From Aquiluna sp. (GTDB taxonomy: Bacteria > Actinomycetota > Actinomycetes > Actinomycetales > Microbacteriaceae), in assembly GCA_018402685.1 (NCBI GenBank), contig JAGYIJ010000003.1, positions 1-49,967 on the forward strand: a stretch of 49,967 nucleotides of DNA, written 5' to 3'. The notes below the pieces were generated by a model. It was given only the letters and a program-made list of their open reading frames with translations. It made no database searches and had not been told where the DNA came from. Below, one piece after another: positions 8,710-18,812 of the stretch. The position numbers and the translations under genes are program-made. Position 1 is the stretch's first letter; each line of letters begins with the position of its first letter.

Positions 8710-10426
8710 GTGGCAACTGCAGTTCTAGCACAACGCCCTCTTCGCTGTTATTGAGCGAGAAGGTGTGGGCAACCTCCTTATAGAGCGCGATTCCCTGACC
8801 GGCTAACTCCGTGGTTAGTTTGATGCCATCATTGACTGCGTTGATTCTCACAAAGCCCTCACTATCTGCGATGGTGAGTCTCACCTGTTCGGCAGAGCCG
8901 TGCTTCACGGCGTTGGTGATGGCCTCGCGGCAAACCTCAAGCACGCAGCGCGCTGCGGCTTGATCTTGATCGAGATCTAATTTGGCTTTGTCTGTCATTT
9001 GCACCTGGACATCCAGGGCGCCCTCCCATAGCAGCACTAGGTTGTTGAGGTGTTCTTGCAGGGTGCTGCCCGAGAGGTAGTCTTCGCGGTCCACCCCTGC
9101 GAAGGCTTCGCGGACCTGTTCCAGAGCTTTGTCTAGTTCTTTATCGGTTGGGTTTTTGAGCTTTGCAAGTCTTGCCGCGACAGACTGCAGGGTTGCCTGG
9201 ATTGAACCATGCAGCTCCATTGCCAAAGTCTTTCTAGATAACCAAACCCGCTGTCTTAGACGGGAGTTCAAAAGGGCAAGCTCCTCAACGGCATCCTCCA
9301 GTTCTTTGAGAGATTTCTCGCGCTCATTCGATGCGACCCCGAGCCCCAAGGTGAAAAGGAAATTCACCGCCACAAACAACCCGCTTTGCACCGCGAACTG
9401 ATCGGTAGCGGTTAGCTCCAAAAGTGTTGTTAGCGTGCCGGCGAGAAAACCAACCACTGCTCCGTAGCTAACACCAAGGGTTATCGCGATCCAAGTCTTG
9501 AGCTCGATCCCACGAAGCGCCACCACAAGAAGCCAAATCGCCATAAAGATGATTGGCAGGGTCACTGCCATCAGCACCAGTGCATCCTCAACTCCCAGAG
9601 CTGCGCTCTGGGAGTTGAATCCGAGGATTAGCGCCACCAATGAGAAAAACCCCAGGCTCACAGAATCTGAAATAGAAATCTTTTCGGGTAGCCATTTCTG
9701 GCGAGCCCTCACCGTTGTGATGTCTGCGGTCAACAGCTCACTTTGAGTTTGATCCTGGGGGCCGGCCATCTCCCTTGAGAGTGGTCTTACTACCCTCTCG
9801 TTCAGGCTCTGTATTTCAAAAATAGCGTCTTGGACATTTTTGGTTTTGGCGCTTAGAAACTTTTGCAATTCCCAAACTGATGGGGCCACTAACTCTCGAA
9901 CGCTCGACCGCTGCGCCTCGGTGAGCCTTGCGATTTCCTTTTCAAAACCGGTTCTCGCTCCCTCAAGCTGCTCGCGCCGATTGATTAGGGCCTCAGTTTG
10001 CTCCCGATGCTGAACAAACGAGGAGACCATGGTGTCGATCAGGACGTAGATGGAAACCACAAAAATAGGACCGCCAACCAACCGATAGACGAGGTCGGAT
10101 TCAGGAACAATCCCCAACCAGCCGCCAACAATAAACAGTGTTCCACCGCGGCTGAGGCCAGCCAAGAACAAAATCACTAGCACGACTAGTGGCTTGGAGT
10201 TTTTCCAAGAGCGCTTTTTGGTGATGGCGCTCAATAACTCGATTGTCCCAATGGTGACACCGAGACCGATTATGGAAAGCAATAGCCAGAGACCGGGGTT
10301 ACCGCCAAGGCGATCAAAGTCGAAAAAACCTGCAGCGAGTAGGGCAGGAATGGCGAACAATAAATGGGTTCGCCAATTCAGTGACCGAGCATCTCCAATT
10401 GATACTCGGGTGCGAGATCTGAGCAT
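8687..10426 (-). CDS. Membrane sensor histidine kinase (NarL/LuxR-type, HisKA_3)
   Basis: The protein has 579 aa. An N-terminal block of about four membrane spans (residues about 20-150) is followed by a cytoplasmic coiled-coil (LINRREQLEGARTGFEKEIA). A second membrane block (about 255-370) comes next, then another coiled-coil and the kinase. The H-box is MELHGSIQATLQ (His near residue 405) and the ATPase N-box is EVCREAITNAVKHG. The HATPase end is short (GQGIALYKEV). The start codon overlaps the stop of the response regulator gene (TAATG), so the pair is translationally coupled. The signal sensed is unknown, and two separate membrane blocks are unusual for a small HisKA_3 kinase. Confidence 0.87.
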   Translation of the reverse strand: MLRSRTRVSIGDARSLNWRTHLLFAIPALLAAGFFDFDRLGGNPGLWLLLSIIGLGVTIGTIELLSAITKKRSWKNSKPLVVLVILFLAGLSRGGTLFIVGGWLGIVPESDLVYRLVGGPIFVVSIYVLIDTMVSSFVQHREQTEALINRREQLEGARTGFEKEIARLTEAQRSSVRELVAPSVWELQKFLSAKTKNVQDAIFEIQSLNERVVRPLSREMAGPQDQTQSELLTADITTVRARQKWLPEKISISDSVSLGFFSLVALILGFNSQSAALGVEDALVLMAVTLPIIFMAIWLLVVALRGIELKTWIAITLGVSYGAVVGFLAGTLTTLLELTATDQFAVQSGLFVAVNFLFTLGLGVASNEREKSLKELEDAVEELALLNSRLRQRVWLSRKTLAMELHGSIQATLQSVAARLAKLKNPTDKELDKALEQVREAFAGVDREDYLSGSTLQEHLNNLVLLWEGALDVQVQMTDKAKLDLDQDQAAARCVLEVCREAITNAVKHGSAEQVRLTIADSEGFVRINAVNDGIKLTTELAGQGIALYKEVAHTFSLNNSEEGVVLELQLPLSVKVQP

Positions 10427-11091
10427 TACTGCGAGGCTACCCTAGAGGTGTGGAACTTGGTAACTGCCTCCACCCTCGGGTTTGAAGCCTTTTGGTCAAT
10501 CCCCATCGCTTCAAAAATTCTAGAAAGCATTGATTCCACCGCTCTTACGGTGGTGCCCCTAATGGCGGCAATCTGTGCATTGGTCTTACCCTCTGCAACC
10601 AACTGCAGCGTTGCCAGCTGGCGCTGCGAGAGCTGCGCCAGTGGGCGATTGGAAGCTAGGTCGTGACGGTATTCCTTTGTGACTCTGTCACGCAGCACCG
10701 CCTCGATAACATCGACTAACTCGGTGCCCGAGTGCACCACGCTCTTTCTCACATACGCGTGGTGCTTTGCAATCGACTTGCCGTTCACACCGGTGAATCT
10801 TGGGTCTGGCAGGTTGGTTAGAAACACAATGCCAATCGATGGATACTGTCTGGCCACCACCTGGGCTAGGTCTAGACCATTGGGACCCGGGCCCAGTTCA
10901 ATGTCCAACACGAGGGCATCTGGGTCGCTCACTTTGAGAACTCTTTTGGCATCGGCGGCATTCGCTGCTGTCGACACATCAAAGCCAGCCTGCTCAATCG
11001 TCTTTGCTAGCAAGTCCCTCAAAAGCGGCTCATCCTCCACTACGAGGATGTGACGCACCAGTGCCTTTTGGTTGAGAGCGGTTCTTGCCAT
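10426..11091 (-). CDS. LuxR/NarL-type response regulator
   Basis: The protein has 221 aa. A receiver domain (HILVVEDEPLLRDLL; phospho-acceptor Asp in ALVLDIELG near residue 63; FLTNLPD; YVRKS with the conserved Lys) leads to a C-terminal LuxR-type helix-turn-helix (LSQRQLATLQLVAEGKTNAQI, VRAVESMLSRIFEAMGI). The ATG at 11091 was chosen because the receiver begins just after it; an in-frame start 20 codons upstream would add a non-conserved stretch. It forms an overlapping operon with the sensor kinase. The target genes are not evident from the sequence. Confidence 0.9.
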   Translation of the reverse strand: MARTALNQKALVRHILVVEDEPLLRDLLAKTIEQAGFDVSTAANAADAKRVLKVSDPDALVLDIELGPGPNGLDLAQVVARQYPSIGIVFLTNLPDPRFTGVNGKSIAKHHAYVRKSVVHSGTELVDVIEAVLRDRVTKEYRHDLASNRPLAQLSQRQLATLQLVAEGKTNAQIAAIRGTTVRAVESMLSRIFEAMGIDQKASNPRVEAVTKFHTSRVASQ

Positions 11092-11205
11092 GTTCACAGT
11101 ATTCCCTCTCACGAACAGCCCATCTGCCCTAACGTTCGGATTCCCGAACATGACGCGGTTGTCTAACTATCGGTCAATGTCGGTTGGATGTGCAAGCCTG
11201 TTCTC

Positions 11206-12784
11206 ATGAAACTTCGCTCAAACTCCTGGTCTTTTGATTCCAGAGATTTGATGCGCGCAACCTGCGAGCACTGCACCCGTGTTGCAACAGCTAGAGAGCT
11301 CAAAGTCTCGGGTCTTCAAGAACTCATTGACCAGCACTACATTCGCCCAGACAACCTAGCCATTCGCTACGGCATGAAGTTTGAAGAAAAACTCGAACAA
11401 GAGCTCTTGGAGAACCTCGGGGAACTAATCGCCAAGCCGCAAAACTCTTCCATGGAGGCAACCCTCGAACTTATGGACCAAGGAGTGCCGGTCATTTATC
11501 AGGGAACACTTCGCGGTGGAAGTGGAGCGATGGCTTTTTCCGGAAGACCGGACTTCCTGCTGAGAAGTGATTACCGCTTTGAGTTTGGCGATAGCGGCTT
11601 CACAGCCAAACAGGTTGATGGCTGGTCCGGCGGCTACACCGCCTGGGATGCCAAGCTCTCTCAGAGCGCCAAGCCCGAATACCAGGTGCAGGTCGGGCTC
11701 TATGTCGATGTCTTGCAATATCTTGGCCTTGCTGCAGATCGCAACCATGGGCTAATCCTTGGCAATGGTGAGCTGGCTTTTTTTGACAAGGACGCACTGA
11801 TTGCTCAAATGCACCAAAAACGCAACAGCTACCTGCAGCAGGTGTACTCGTTCATTGACGAGGCTCCGCAGCGCTTGGAAGATATCGGCTCGCTGATCTG
11901 CGATGCCTCCAGCTACTGCGACATTTGCGAATACCCAGAGCTCTGCCAGGCAATGCGGATAGAAACCAACCACCTGCAGTTAGTTGCGAATATCACCAGG
12001 CCACAAATTGAGTCACTGGCTCGATCTGGAATCAAGACCGTGAAGCAGTTGGCGGAGTTTTCTGGCTCAACTGGACAAGCTGTCCGAGGAGATCATTGAA
12101 CGACTCTCCCGCCAGGCTCGGCTGCAGCAGGATTTTTATGAGAGCGGCAATCGCAGCGTTGAAGTAGTAAACGCCGAGGCACTAAAACCTCTCAAAGATG
12201 AGAACCCAGGAGATATCTTCTTCGACCTCGAGGGCTTCACCTTCTTTGATGAACCAGGAGGCTTGGAATATCTCTTTGGCTGGATGAGCATCGATCAGGG
12301 CGAAGAGTTTCACTGGCTCTGGGCCGATGACAGGGCTGCCGAACGGGAGATCTTCGATCAGTTCATGCAGTTCGCTAAATCTCGCCTTGAAGAGTTTCCG
12401 GGGTTTCGCATCTTTCACTACGCCAACTATGAGCAGGCTGCGCTGAAGCGCTTAGCCGAGCGCTTTGATATGCACCAAGACCTGGTTGAAAAGCTTTTGT
12501 CAACCAACGTCTTTGTCGACCTCTACAAGGTCGTGAAGGCTGGCATTCAAACCTCGGAGCCAAAGTATTCGATCAAGAACCTAGAGAACTTCTATGTCTT
12601 TGATCGAGCCTCAGATGTCAAAGAGGCGATGGGTTCAATGGAGTATTACGACAGTTACGTGCAGGCCCTCTCCGAGGACCCAAAGCACGCAGAAACACTG
12701 AAGCGCCAGGTGATCAGCTACAACCAAGATGATTGCGTGAGCACACTGGCGCTTACCAGGTGGCTAAGAAGCCTGAATAACTAG
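11206..12784 (+). CDS. RecB-like nuclease / RNase H-fold protein (TM0106 family), frame-interrupted
   Basis: The first 290 residues are a RecB-type nuclease region: MRATCEHC near the start, [47 protein letters not shown] (Asp and Lys of the nuclease motif), and a Cys-rich [16 protein letters not shown] of the Fe-S-cluster type. A helix-hairpin-like segment ([10 protein letters not shown]) and, in the +1 frame, [16 protein letters not shown] follow. The last 200 residues are an RNase H/DEDD-like domain ([39 protein letters not shown]). One extra base lies between about 12055 and 12085; removing it gives 525 aa. Many relatives continue into a helicase domain, which is absent here. The ATG at 11206 was preferred to one six codons upstream. 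It overlaps rplA tail-to-tail by 4 bases. Confidence 0.78.
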
Positions 12785-13470
12785 TAGCTAGATAGATCTA
12801 GTGGGATGCCAGGACCGAAGGTGGTCGCGACTGCTCCCTTGATTAGGTACTTACCCTTTGAGGTTGATGGCTTGAGCCTTACAACCTCTTCCATTGCGGC
12901 GTCTAGGTTCTCGGTTAGCTTGTCGGCAGAGAAGTTTGCCTTGCCTGCAATGAAGTGAAGGTTCGACTGCTTGTCGATGCGGAACTCGATCTTTCCACCC
13001 TTGATGTCGGTAACTGCCTTAGCAACGTCCATGGTGACGGTTCCGGTCTTTGGGTTTGGCATTAGGTTACGTGGACCTAGGACCTTACCGAGCTTTCCAA
13101 CCTTGCCCATCAAATCTGGGGTTGCAACTGCTGAATCAAAGTCAACCCAGCCAGCTTCGACCTTGGCGATTAGATCGTCTGATCCAACCTCGTCGGCTCC
13201 AGCCTCACGCGCTGCGTCTGCTGCGGCACCGTTAGCAAACACGATAACGCGGGCGGTCTTACCAGTTCCGTGTGGCAGCGAGACGGTGCCACGGATCATC
13301 TGGTCGGCTTTTCTTGGGTCGACACCGAGCTTCAGAGCAACCTCAATTGTTGAGTTGGTCTTCTTGCCTGCGGTTTCGATTGCTAGGGCTGCCGCTTCTG
13401 CGGTTGTGTAGTACTTGCCCTCTTTGATCTTTGCTTTGGCCTCTTCGTAGGCCTTTGAGCGCTTTGCCAT
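12781..13470 (-). CDS. rplA: 50S ribosomal protein L1 (uL1)
   Basis: The protein has 229 aa, full length and unbroken. Family signatures are [11 protein letters not shown] at the N-terminus, [21 protein letters not shown], and [20 protein letters not shown] (the signature loop). L1 binds 23S rRNA at the L1 stalk and often its own mRNA as a translational repressor. It is the last gene of secE-nusG-rplK-rplA, 81 bases after rplK. Confidence 0.97.
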   Translation of the reverse strand: MAKRSKAYEEAKAKIKEGKYYTTAEAAALAIETAGKKTNSTIEVALKLGVDPRKADQMIRGTVSLPHGTGKTARVIVFANGAAADAAREAGADEVGSDDLIAKVEAGWVDFDSAVATPDLMGKVGKLGKVLGPRNLMPNPKTGTVTMDVAKAVTDIKGGKIEFRIDKQSNLHFIAGKANFSADKLTENLDAAMEEVVRLKPSTSKGKYLIKGAVATTFGPGIPLDLSSY

Positions 13471-13551
13471 TTCTGCTATTCCTTATCTATTGGTCACAGT
13501 TCGTGGTCTTGTGGGGAAGCGTTTCCCCTCCCGACTTACTACTTTGTTGTA

Positions 13552-13983
13552 TTACTGCTCGACGGTGATGCCCATGGAGCGGGCGGTGCCGGCGATGATT
13601 TTTGAAGCTGCCTCGATGTCGTTGGCATTTAGGTCTGCCATCTTTGCCTCGGCGATCTTGTTGACCTGCTCCTTGGTGAGATTTGCAACCTTCACAGTGT
13701 GAGGGGTGCCTGAGCCCTTCTGGACTCCGGCTGCCTTCTTGATTAGCTCGGCAGCTGGTGGGGTCTTCAGAATGAAGGTGAAGCTACGGTCTTCGTAGAC
13801 GGTGATCTCCACTGGCACAACATTGCCGCGCTGGTCAGCGGTGGCGTTGTTGTAGGCGGTGCAGAACTCCATGATGTTCACACCGTGCTGACCTAGCGCA
13901 GGTCCAATTGGAGGAGCTGGGTTAGCAGCGCCTGCCTGGATCTGAAGCTTAATCAGTCCGGTGACTTTCTTTGAGGGTGCCAT
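13552..13983 (-). CDS. rplK: 50S ribosomal protein L11 (uL11)
   Basis: The protein has 143 aa, normal length. The sequence shows [22 protein letters not shown] at the N-terminus and the rRNA-binding C-terminal half ([16 protein letters not shown]). L11 forms the GTPase-associated centre with 23S rRNA and is needed for the stringent response. It lies 14 bases downstream of nusG in the conserved nusG-rplK-rplA order. Confidence 0.97.
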   Translation of the reverse strand: MAPSKKVTGLIKLQIQAGAANPAPPIGPALGQHGVNIMEFCTAYNNATADQRGNVVPVEITVYEDRSFTFILKTPPAAELIKKAAGVQKGSGTPHTVKVANLTKEQVNKIAEAKMADLNANDIEAASKIIAGTARSMGITVEQ

Positions 13984-13997
13984 TTTCTTTTCTTTCT

Positions 13998-14894
13998 TTA
14001 GTTCAGCGGGCCGACCTGGTCAAAGGACAGCTCCACTGGAGTCTCGCGTTCGAATAGTGATACCAGCACGGTGACCTTGCCAGATTCTGGCTTGATCTCC
14101 GAGATTGTTCCTGGAAGACCTGCGAAGGAACCGTCCTTAATCAGGATGGATTCGCCGACCTTGAAGTCGATGTTCACAGGGATGGACTTGCTCTTTGCCT
14201 TGCCGCCCTGTGGGCTAGCTGCCTTAGCACTCTTAACCTCTTCGGATTCCTCAGGGGTGAATAGTGGCTTGAGCATCTCGAAGGCCTCGTTTGGGCGAAG
14301 CGGGGTTGGGTGCTGGGAGTTGCCAACAAAGCCGGTGACGGCTGGGGTGTGGCGAACAAGTGACCAGCTGTCCTCGTTCATCTCCATGCGAACCAAAACA
14401 TAACCGGGGATTCTCACCTTGGAGACCAGCTTGCGCTGACCGTTCTTGATCTCAATGGACTCTTCCATTGGGACCTCGATCTGCAGGATGTCATCGCCAC
14501 CGGCAAGTGCCTGTGCGCGAGTCTCAATGTTCTGCTTCACGCGACGCTCGTAGCCGGCGTAGGAGTGGATTACGTACCACTTGCCTGGCTGCTCACGCAG
14601 CTCCATGCGGAACTTGCGGTAGGGGTCTTCTTCCTCGGCCTCAGCAGCTGGTGCCTCTTGAGCCTCGACCTCGTGAACAGCTTCGGTCTCGGCAGCTACT
14701 GGAACCTCTGCCTCGTCCTCGGAGCCGTCAACGTCCTCGTCACCAAGCTCTACTGCAACCTCATCGGCGTTCTCTAGCTCTGCTGCCTCAGCGGCTAGGG
14801 TCTGCTGAGCCTCTGCTGCTTGCTCTTCTTCCTTGAGAGCAGCGGGCTGAGCCTCGCCCTTCTCTTGGCTTACATCACTGAATATTTCTGACAC
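13998..14894 (-). CDS. nusG: Transcription termination/antitermination protein NusG
   Basis: The protein has 298 aa from the GTG at 14894. The N-terminal ~90 residues are a highly acidic Glu/Ala-rich arm, as in many actinobacterial NusG proteins. The NGN domain ([40 protein letters not shown]) and a C-terminal KOW domain ([27 protein letters not shown]) follow. It binds RNA polymerase and couples to Rho or ribosomes. The GTG was chosen because it follows an AGAGGA site at good spacing, 10 bases after the secE stop. A TTG 7 codons earlier overlaps secE. Confidence 0.95.
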   Translation of the reverse strand: MSEIFSDVSQEKGEAQPAALKEEEQAAEAQQTLAAEAAELENADEVAVELGDEDVDGSEDEAEVPVAAETEAVHEVEAQEAPAAEAEEEDPYRKFRMELREQPGKWYVIHSYAGYERRVKQNIETRAQALAGGDDILQIEVPMEESIEIKNGQRKLVSKVRIPGYVLVRMEMNEDSWSLVRHTPAVTGFVGNSQHPTPLRPNEAFEMLKPLFTPEESEEVKSAKAASPQGGKAKSKSIPVNIDFKVGESILIKDGSFAGLPGTISEIKPESGKVTVLVSLFERETPVELSFDQVGPLN

Positions 14895-14904
14895 AAATTC
14901 CTCT

Positions 14905-15168
14905 TTATCCTGCAAACACGAAGGTCACGACGTTTAGGAACACCCAGTCCAAGAAGGAGATGATGACCATAACGACTGCTACGAAGCCGAGTACGACTCC
15001 GGTGGACTTGATGAGCTCCTGGCGGGTTGGCTTGGTGACCTTGCCTAGTTCGGCAAGCACCTGGCGCACGAATAGCGAAACCCGCTGGATTGGGTTTTTG
15101 ATATTGGCGGAGTCTGCTTTCGCTTTCTCAACCAAATCCTCCGAGGGTTTCTCGTTTTCTTCAGCCAC
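14905..15168 (-). CDS. secE: Preprotein translocase subunit SecE
   Basis: The protein has 87 aa from a GTG at 15168 preceded by AGAAGG. It has a charged N-terminal half, the conserved SLFVRQVLAELGKVTKPTRQEL amphipathic helix, and one C-terminal membrane span (GVVLGFVAVVMVIISFLDWVF). SecE holds the SecYEG translocon together. It sits directly after tRNA-Trp and before nusG, the standard bacterial order. Confidence 0.94.
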   Translation of the reverse strand: MAEENEKPSEDLVEKAKADSANIKNPIQRVSLFVRQVLAELGKVTKPTRQELIKSTGVVLGFVAVVMVIISFLDWVFLNVVTFVFAG

Positions 15169-15189
15169 TTCTAACCTTCTTTCACTGCG

Positions 15190-15262
15190 CAGGGCGGACA
15201 GGACTCGAACCTGCAACTTTCGGTTTTGGAGACCGATGCTCTACCAATTGAACTACCGCCCT
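15190..15262 (-). tRNA. tRNA-Trp (CCA anticodon)
   Basis: On the minus strand a full cloverleaf of 73 bases is visible: 7-bp acceptor AGGGCGG/CCGCCCT, D-arm with AGTTCAATTGGTAGAGC, anticodon stem-loop with CCA, and T-arm GGTTCGAGTCC. No CCA tail is encoded. It lies immediately upstream of secE, as in many bacteria. Confidence 0.95.
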
Positions 15263-15477
15263 AAAGTTGCCATCGCCATCAACCGGTAACTGGCACGAGG
15301 CTTGGTTTCAGGTGCCACCTAGAGAAGACACACTTCTAGATTGAATCTATTTAGTGAGTTTTCGCCAGATTAGTTTTCGGCAGATGTCAACTTGAAAGAG
15401 TTTAGGGGGTAATTTCCTTATCCGCAATGCCCAAGATTGCCAATCAAGAGAGCCTCGAACCCCAGTATTCTTGCACC

Positions 15478-16676
15478 ATGTCGCATTCCAGAATCTCCAG
15501 CCGCATCGCCGCCATCGCAGAGAGTGCAACCCTGAAGGTTGACTCCAAGGCAAAAGCACTCATTGCTCAAGGGCGACCGGTCATTTCCTACGCCGCCGGA
15601 GAGCCAGATTTCCCAACCCCGCAGCACATCGTTGAAGCTGCCGAGAGGCCGTGGTTGACCCCAAAAACCACCGCTACACCATGGCCGTGGGTCTTCCTGA
15701 GATGCGCGAAGCCATTGTTGAAAAGACCAGGCAGGACTCCGGTACTGAGGTCAAGGCCAGCCAGGTGATTGTCACTAACGGTGGCAAGCAGTCGGTCTAC
15801 CAGTCCTTCGCAGTGATTATTGACCAGGGCGATGAGGTCTTGGTTCCAGCTCCCTATTGGACCACCTACCCAGAGGCCATCAAGCTTGCCGGAGGCAAGC
15901 AGGTTGATGTCTTTGCAGGAAGCGACCAGGGCTACAAGGTAACCGTTGACCAGCTCGAGGCCCACTACACCGATAAGACCAAGGCGCTACTGCTTTGCTC
16001 GCCATCAAACCCAACCGGTGCGGTCTACTCCAAAGAGGAAATCACCGCTATCGGCAACTGGGTTGCCTCCAAAGAAAACCTCTGGGTCATCACCGACGAG
16101 ATCTACCAGAACCTGGTCTATGACGGCCTCAAGGCCTACTCAATCACCGAGTTGGTTCCAGAAATCCAAGACCGCACCATCATGGTCAACGGTGTTGCCA
16201 AGAGCTATGCGATGACCGGTTGGCGACTCGGTTGGATGATTGCCCCGGATGACGCTGCCAAGGCAGCTGCCAACCTGCAATCACACCTAACTTCAAATGT
16301 CTCCAACATCTCCCAGCGCGCAGCGATCGCGGCGATAACCGGTGACCAGGAGCCCGTCAAAAAGATGCTGGAAGCCTTTGATCGTAGGCGCAAGCTGGCC
16401 GTGGCAGAGCTGAACAAGGTGCCGGGTTTTGTTACACCAAACCCTGAGGGCGCCTTCTATGTCTACCCGGATGTCTCAGGCCTGATTGGCAAAGAGGTTG
16501 CAGGCAGGACCTTCGCATCTTCTCTGGAGATTGCGGACTTCATCCTCGATGAGGCTGAGGTTGCACTGGTGCCAGGAGAGGCTTTTGGCCCAAGTGGCTA
16601 CCTGAGACTTAGCTATGCGCTTGGTGATGAGCAGCTACTTGAGGGAATTCAGCGACTGCAGAAGCTATTTGCCTAA
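15478..16676 (+). CDS. aspC: Aspartate aminotransferase (class I/II, AspC-like), frame-interrupted
   Basis: This is a PLP-dependent transaminase interconverting aspartate/2-oxoglutarate and oxaloacetate/glutamate. The first 55 codons ([40 protein letters not shown]) end in one frame. The remainder ([31 protein letters not shown]; the PLP-lysine motif [23 protein letters not shown] at the end) is in another. Here the shift needs one base added near 15643-15650 (CCGAGAGGCC), giving about 399 aa. Published AspC proteins have a spacing at this point that fits a deletion rather than two insertions. It is transcribed away from tRNA-Trp and ends tail-to-tail with murB. Confidence 0.88.
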
Positions 16677-17707
16677 AACCCAATCAGGTTTGGCTCTGGA
16701 ACCAAGTTGATTCCCCACCGAGACGCGACGCGCTCCTGAATAAACCTCGCAAGTTCAACAATCTCCTTGCCTGTCGCACCACCGCGGTTTGTGATCGCAA
16801 GCGCATGCTTGTTGGAGATCGCGGCCTTTGAGAGCGGCAATGCGTAGCCCTTGGGAATCCCAGAGTTCTCGATGAGCCAGCCTGCGGAAAGTTTGATGTC
16901 ATCGCTTCCGGGCATGCTCCACCGCTGCATGTCCTCTGGAAACTCAAGGCTTTTGTTGTAGCTGACAACCGGGTTTGTGAAGAAGCTGCCGCAACTAACG
17001 CTGTCTGGATCCTCTGGCTTCACCACCATGCCCTTGGAGCTTCGCAGCTCAAGGACGGTTTCTCTCACAACCTGCAATGGCAACTGAGACCCATAGGGCT
17101 CCCCCAGGTGGTTGGTGATCTGGCCCGATGCCATAGGGACAGATAGACCACCTAGCTTTTTGAGTTCAATCTCAACCCAGCCAATTACCCCTCGAAGCCC
17201 GCGCTTCAAAGCACTATTGCGATATGAGAACTCAAAGAAGCTGGCCGGCTTGACCTCGATCTTGTGGGTTTCTTGATCCAAAAACTCAATCTGAGTGATC
17301 ACCTCAGAAACCTCTTGCCCATAGCCACCAACGTTCTGGACTGGGGTGGCGCCAACGCTGCCCGGAATTCCACTCATCGCTTCCATGCCGGCGTAACCGT
17401 TGGCCACACACCACGCGACAAGCTCATCCCAGTCCTCGCCCGCTTGGACTCGAAGGGTGATCTTTGAATCGTCTTCAGAGACAACCTCGATGCCTTTGTT
17501 CCTGACCAAAATGATGTTTAGGTCACTGAGGTCATCGGCAAAGACAGTGTTTGACCCGCCCGCTAAAACTTCGAATGGCTCATCGTCTGACCATGCTGCA
17601 AGGGCAGCTTCGTAAAGCGCCTTGGTGCTCTCGCAGACCTTGATTGACTTGGGAACTCCCCCCACCTGCATCGTGGTGAAGGTGCTGAGCGGTGCAGGCT
17701 GACTCAA
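16673..17707 (-). CDS. murB: UDP-N-acetylenolpyruvoylglucosamine reductase
   Basis: The protein has 344 aa, intact. It reduces UDP-GlcNAc-enolpyruvate to UDP-MurNAc with NADPH and FAD in peptidoglycan precursor synthesis. Visible motifs are [11 protein letters not shown] at the N-terminus, the FAD-binding [62 protein letters not shown] (catalytic Ser), and a C-terminal [21 protein letters not shown]. The ATG overlaps the hadB stop by 4 bases. It ends 4 bases inside the aminotransferase gene on the opposite strand. Confidence 0.95.
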   Translation of the reverse strand: MSQPAPLSTFTTMQVGGVPKSIKVCESTKALYEAALAAWSDDEPFEVLAGGSNTVFADDLSDLNIILVRNKGIEVVSEDDSKITLRVQAGEDWDELVAWCVANGYAGMEAMSGIPGSVGATPVQNVGGYGQEVSEVITQIEFLDQETHKIEVKPASFFEFSYRNSALKRGLRGVIGWVEIELKKLGGLSVPMASGQITNHLGEPYGSQLPLQVVRETVLELRSSKGMVVKPEDPDSVSCGSFFTNPVVSYNKSLEFPEDMQRWSMPGSDDIKLSAGWLIENSGIPKGYALPLSKAAISNKHALAITNRGGATGKEIVELARFIQERVASRWGINLVPEPNLIGF

Positions 17708-18121
17708 AGTTGCACCCAGACCTGTGCTTTGCCGAGCACATTGTTTTCTTCAAAACTGCAGGTCAAATCCACGCGAGCTTTGTTGCCCTCTTCATCCAAT
17801 TGGGCAACAGTGGCGGTGACGGTGAGGGTTGCGAATCCAGAAGCTGGAACCACAACTGGCTTGGTGAAGCGAACGCCGTAGTCGAGGATTCTTGCTGAGT
17901 CTTGGACCCAGTCGATCACTGGTTGAACCGCTAGCCCCATGGTGAGCATGCCGTGAGCGAGGACTCCCGGAAGGCCAACTGATTGGGCAAAGTCATCGCG
18001 ATAGTGAATCGGGTTGAAATCTCCCGATGCTCCGGCATAGCGAACCAGGGAGTCACGAGTTAGGTCAAAGTTCTTGCTGGCGACAACGTCGCCAACTGCT
18101 GAGATCTGCGAAGTTAGGCAT
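17704..18121 (-). CDS. MaoC/HadB-like acyl dehydratase subunit, frame-interrupted
   Basis: The hot-dog fold hydratase signature is clear: SLVRYAGASGDFNPIHY (Asp and His of the catalytic site), GVLAHGMLTMGLAVQ, FTKPVVVPASG. Relatives are HadB-type subunits that pair with HadA to dehydrate 3-hydroxyacyl chains. The start ATG at 18121 overlaps the hadA stop (TGATG). Six codons in, the frame shifts by one base around 18102-18107 (AGATCT); removing one base gives 138 aa, a usual length. Without the correction no start codon lies in the main frame until the middle of the protein. Whether this organism makes mycolates is not shown; a general fatty-acyl role is possible. Confidence 0.8.
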
Positions 18122-18559
18122 CACTCACCCCTCACAACCAGCGTCGAGAAAGCGGTGCAGACAAGTTGGTTGCCCTCATCAAAGATTTCGGTTTCGAAAG
18201 CTGACCATGTGGTTGCCACCGAGGCTCTTCACGCTTGCCACGCTGAGCTCGCTGGTTAGAACATCTCCCGCAACAATTGGTCTCTCAAACTTGAAGCGCT
18301 GGTCGCCATGCACAACTCTCGAGAAGTCAATCTGCGACTCAGGATCGTCAAGCACGAGCTTCAGGCTCTGCTCCTGAATCACCACCGGAAAGGTTGGTGG
18401 AACTACTAGGTCTTTGTGGCCAAGAGAGATGGCGTAGTCGAGGTCGAGGCTCTCCTTGGATGCGAAAACGGCGCGAGCAAACTCTCGAACCTTTTCCCTG
18501 CCGACCTGATAGGCCGGGGTTCTCGGATAACGCTTGCCTTGAATCTCTGGATTGACCAT
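18121..18559 (-). CDS. MaoC/HadA-like acyl dehydratase subunit, frame-interrupted
   Basis: The N-terminal MVNPEIQGKRYP and YQVGREKVREFARAVFA are hallmarks of the HadA/FAS1-type dehydratase family, followed by VVPPTFPVVIQEQSL, RVVHGDQRFKFERPIVAGD (hot-dog helix region) and a C-terminal strand. The last ~20 residues (ETEIFDEGNQLVCTAFSTLV) are in the +1 frame after one extra base near 18193-18198 (TTCGAA). Corrected length is 145 aa. The ATG at 18559 was preferred to a GTG 6 codons upstream by family convention. The gene follows tRNA-Met by 37 bases, leaving no room for the rpmG gene that stands there in mycobacteria. Confidence 0.82.
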
Positions 18560-18596
18560 GGCAAAAGGGTAGTCCACTTGGACTTCGGAGGGGACA

Positions 18597-18673
18597 TGGT
18601 AGCTGAGGCGGGGCTCGATCCCGCGACCTCACGATTATGAGTCGTGCGCTCTAACCAACTGAGCTACTCAGCC
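18597..18673 (-). tRNA. tRNA-Met (CAT anticodon)
   Basis: On the minus strand: acceptor GGCTGAG/CTCAGCT (one G-U pair), D-arm TAGCTCAGTTGGTTAGAGC, anticodon loop CTCATAA with CAT, T-arm CGGGATCGAGCCCCG, discriminator A, then an encoded CCA (18597-18599). An ordinary paired first acceptor base pair suggests an elongator, not the initiator. Confidence 0.93.
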
Positions 18674-18707
18674 ATGAGCCTTAGCGATGGAGCCACTAAA
18701 GTTCGAG

Positions 18708-18779
<72 letters not shown>

Positions 18780-18812
18780 GTTAGCCATAAAGGCAACCGC
18801 AAAAGATTAGCA

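Noticed and set aside
18560-18596. A possible rpmG gene between tRNA-Met and hadA
   Set aside because: Only 37 bases are available.
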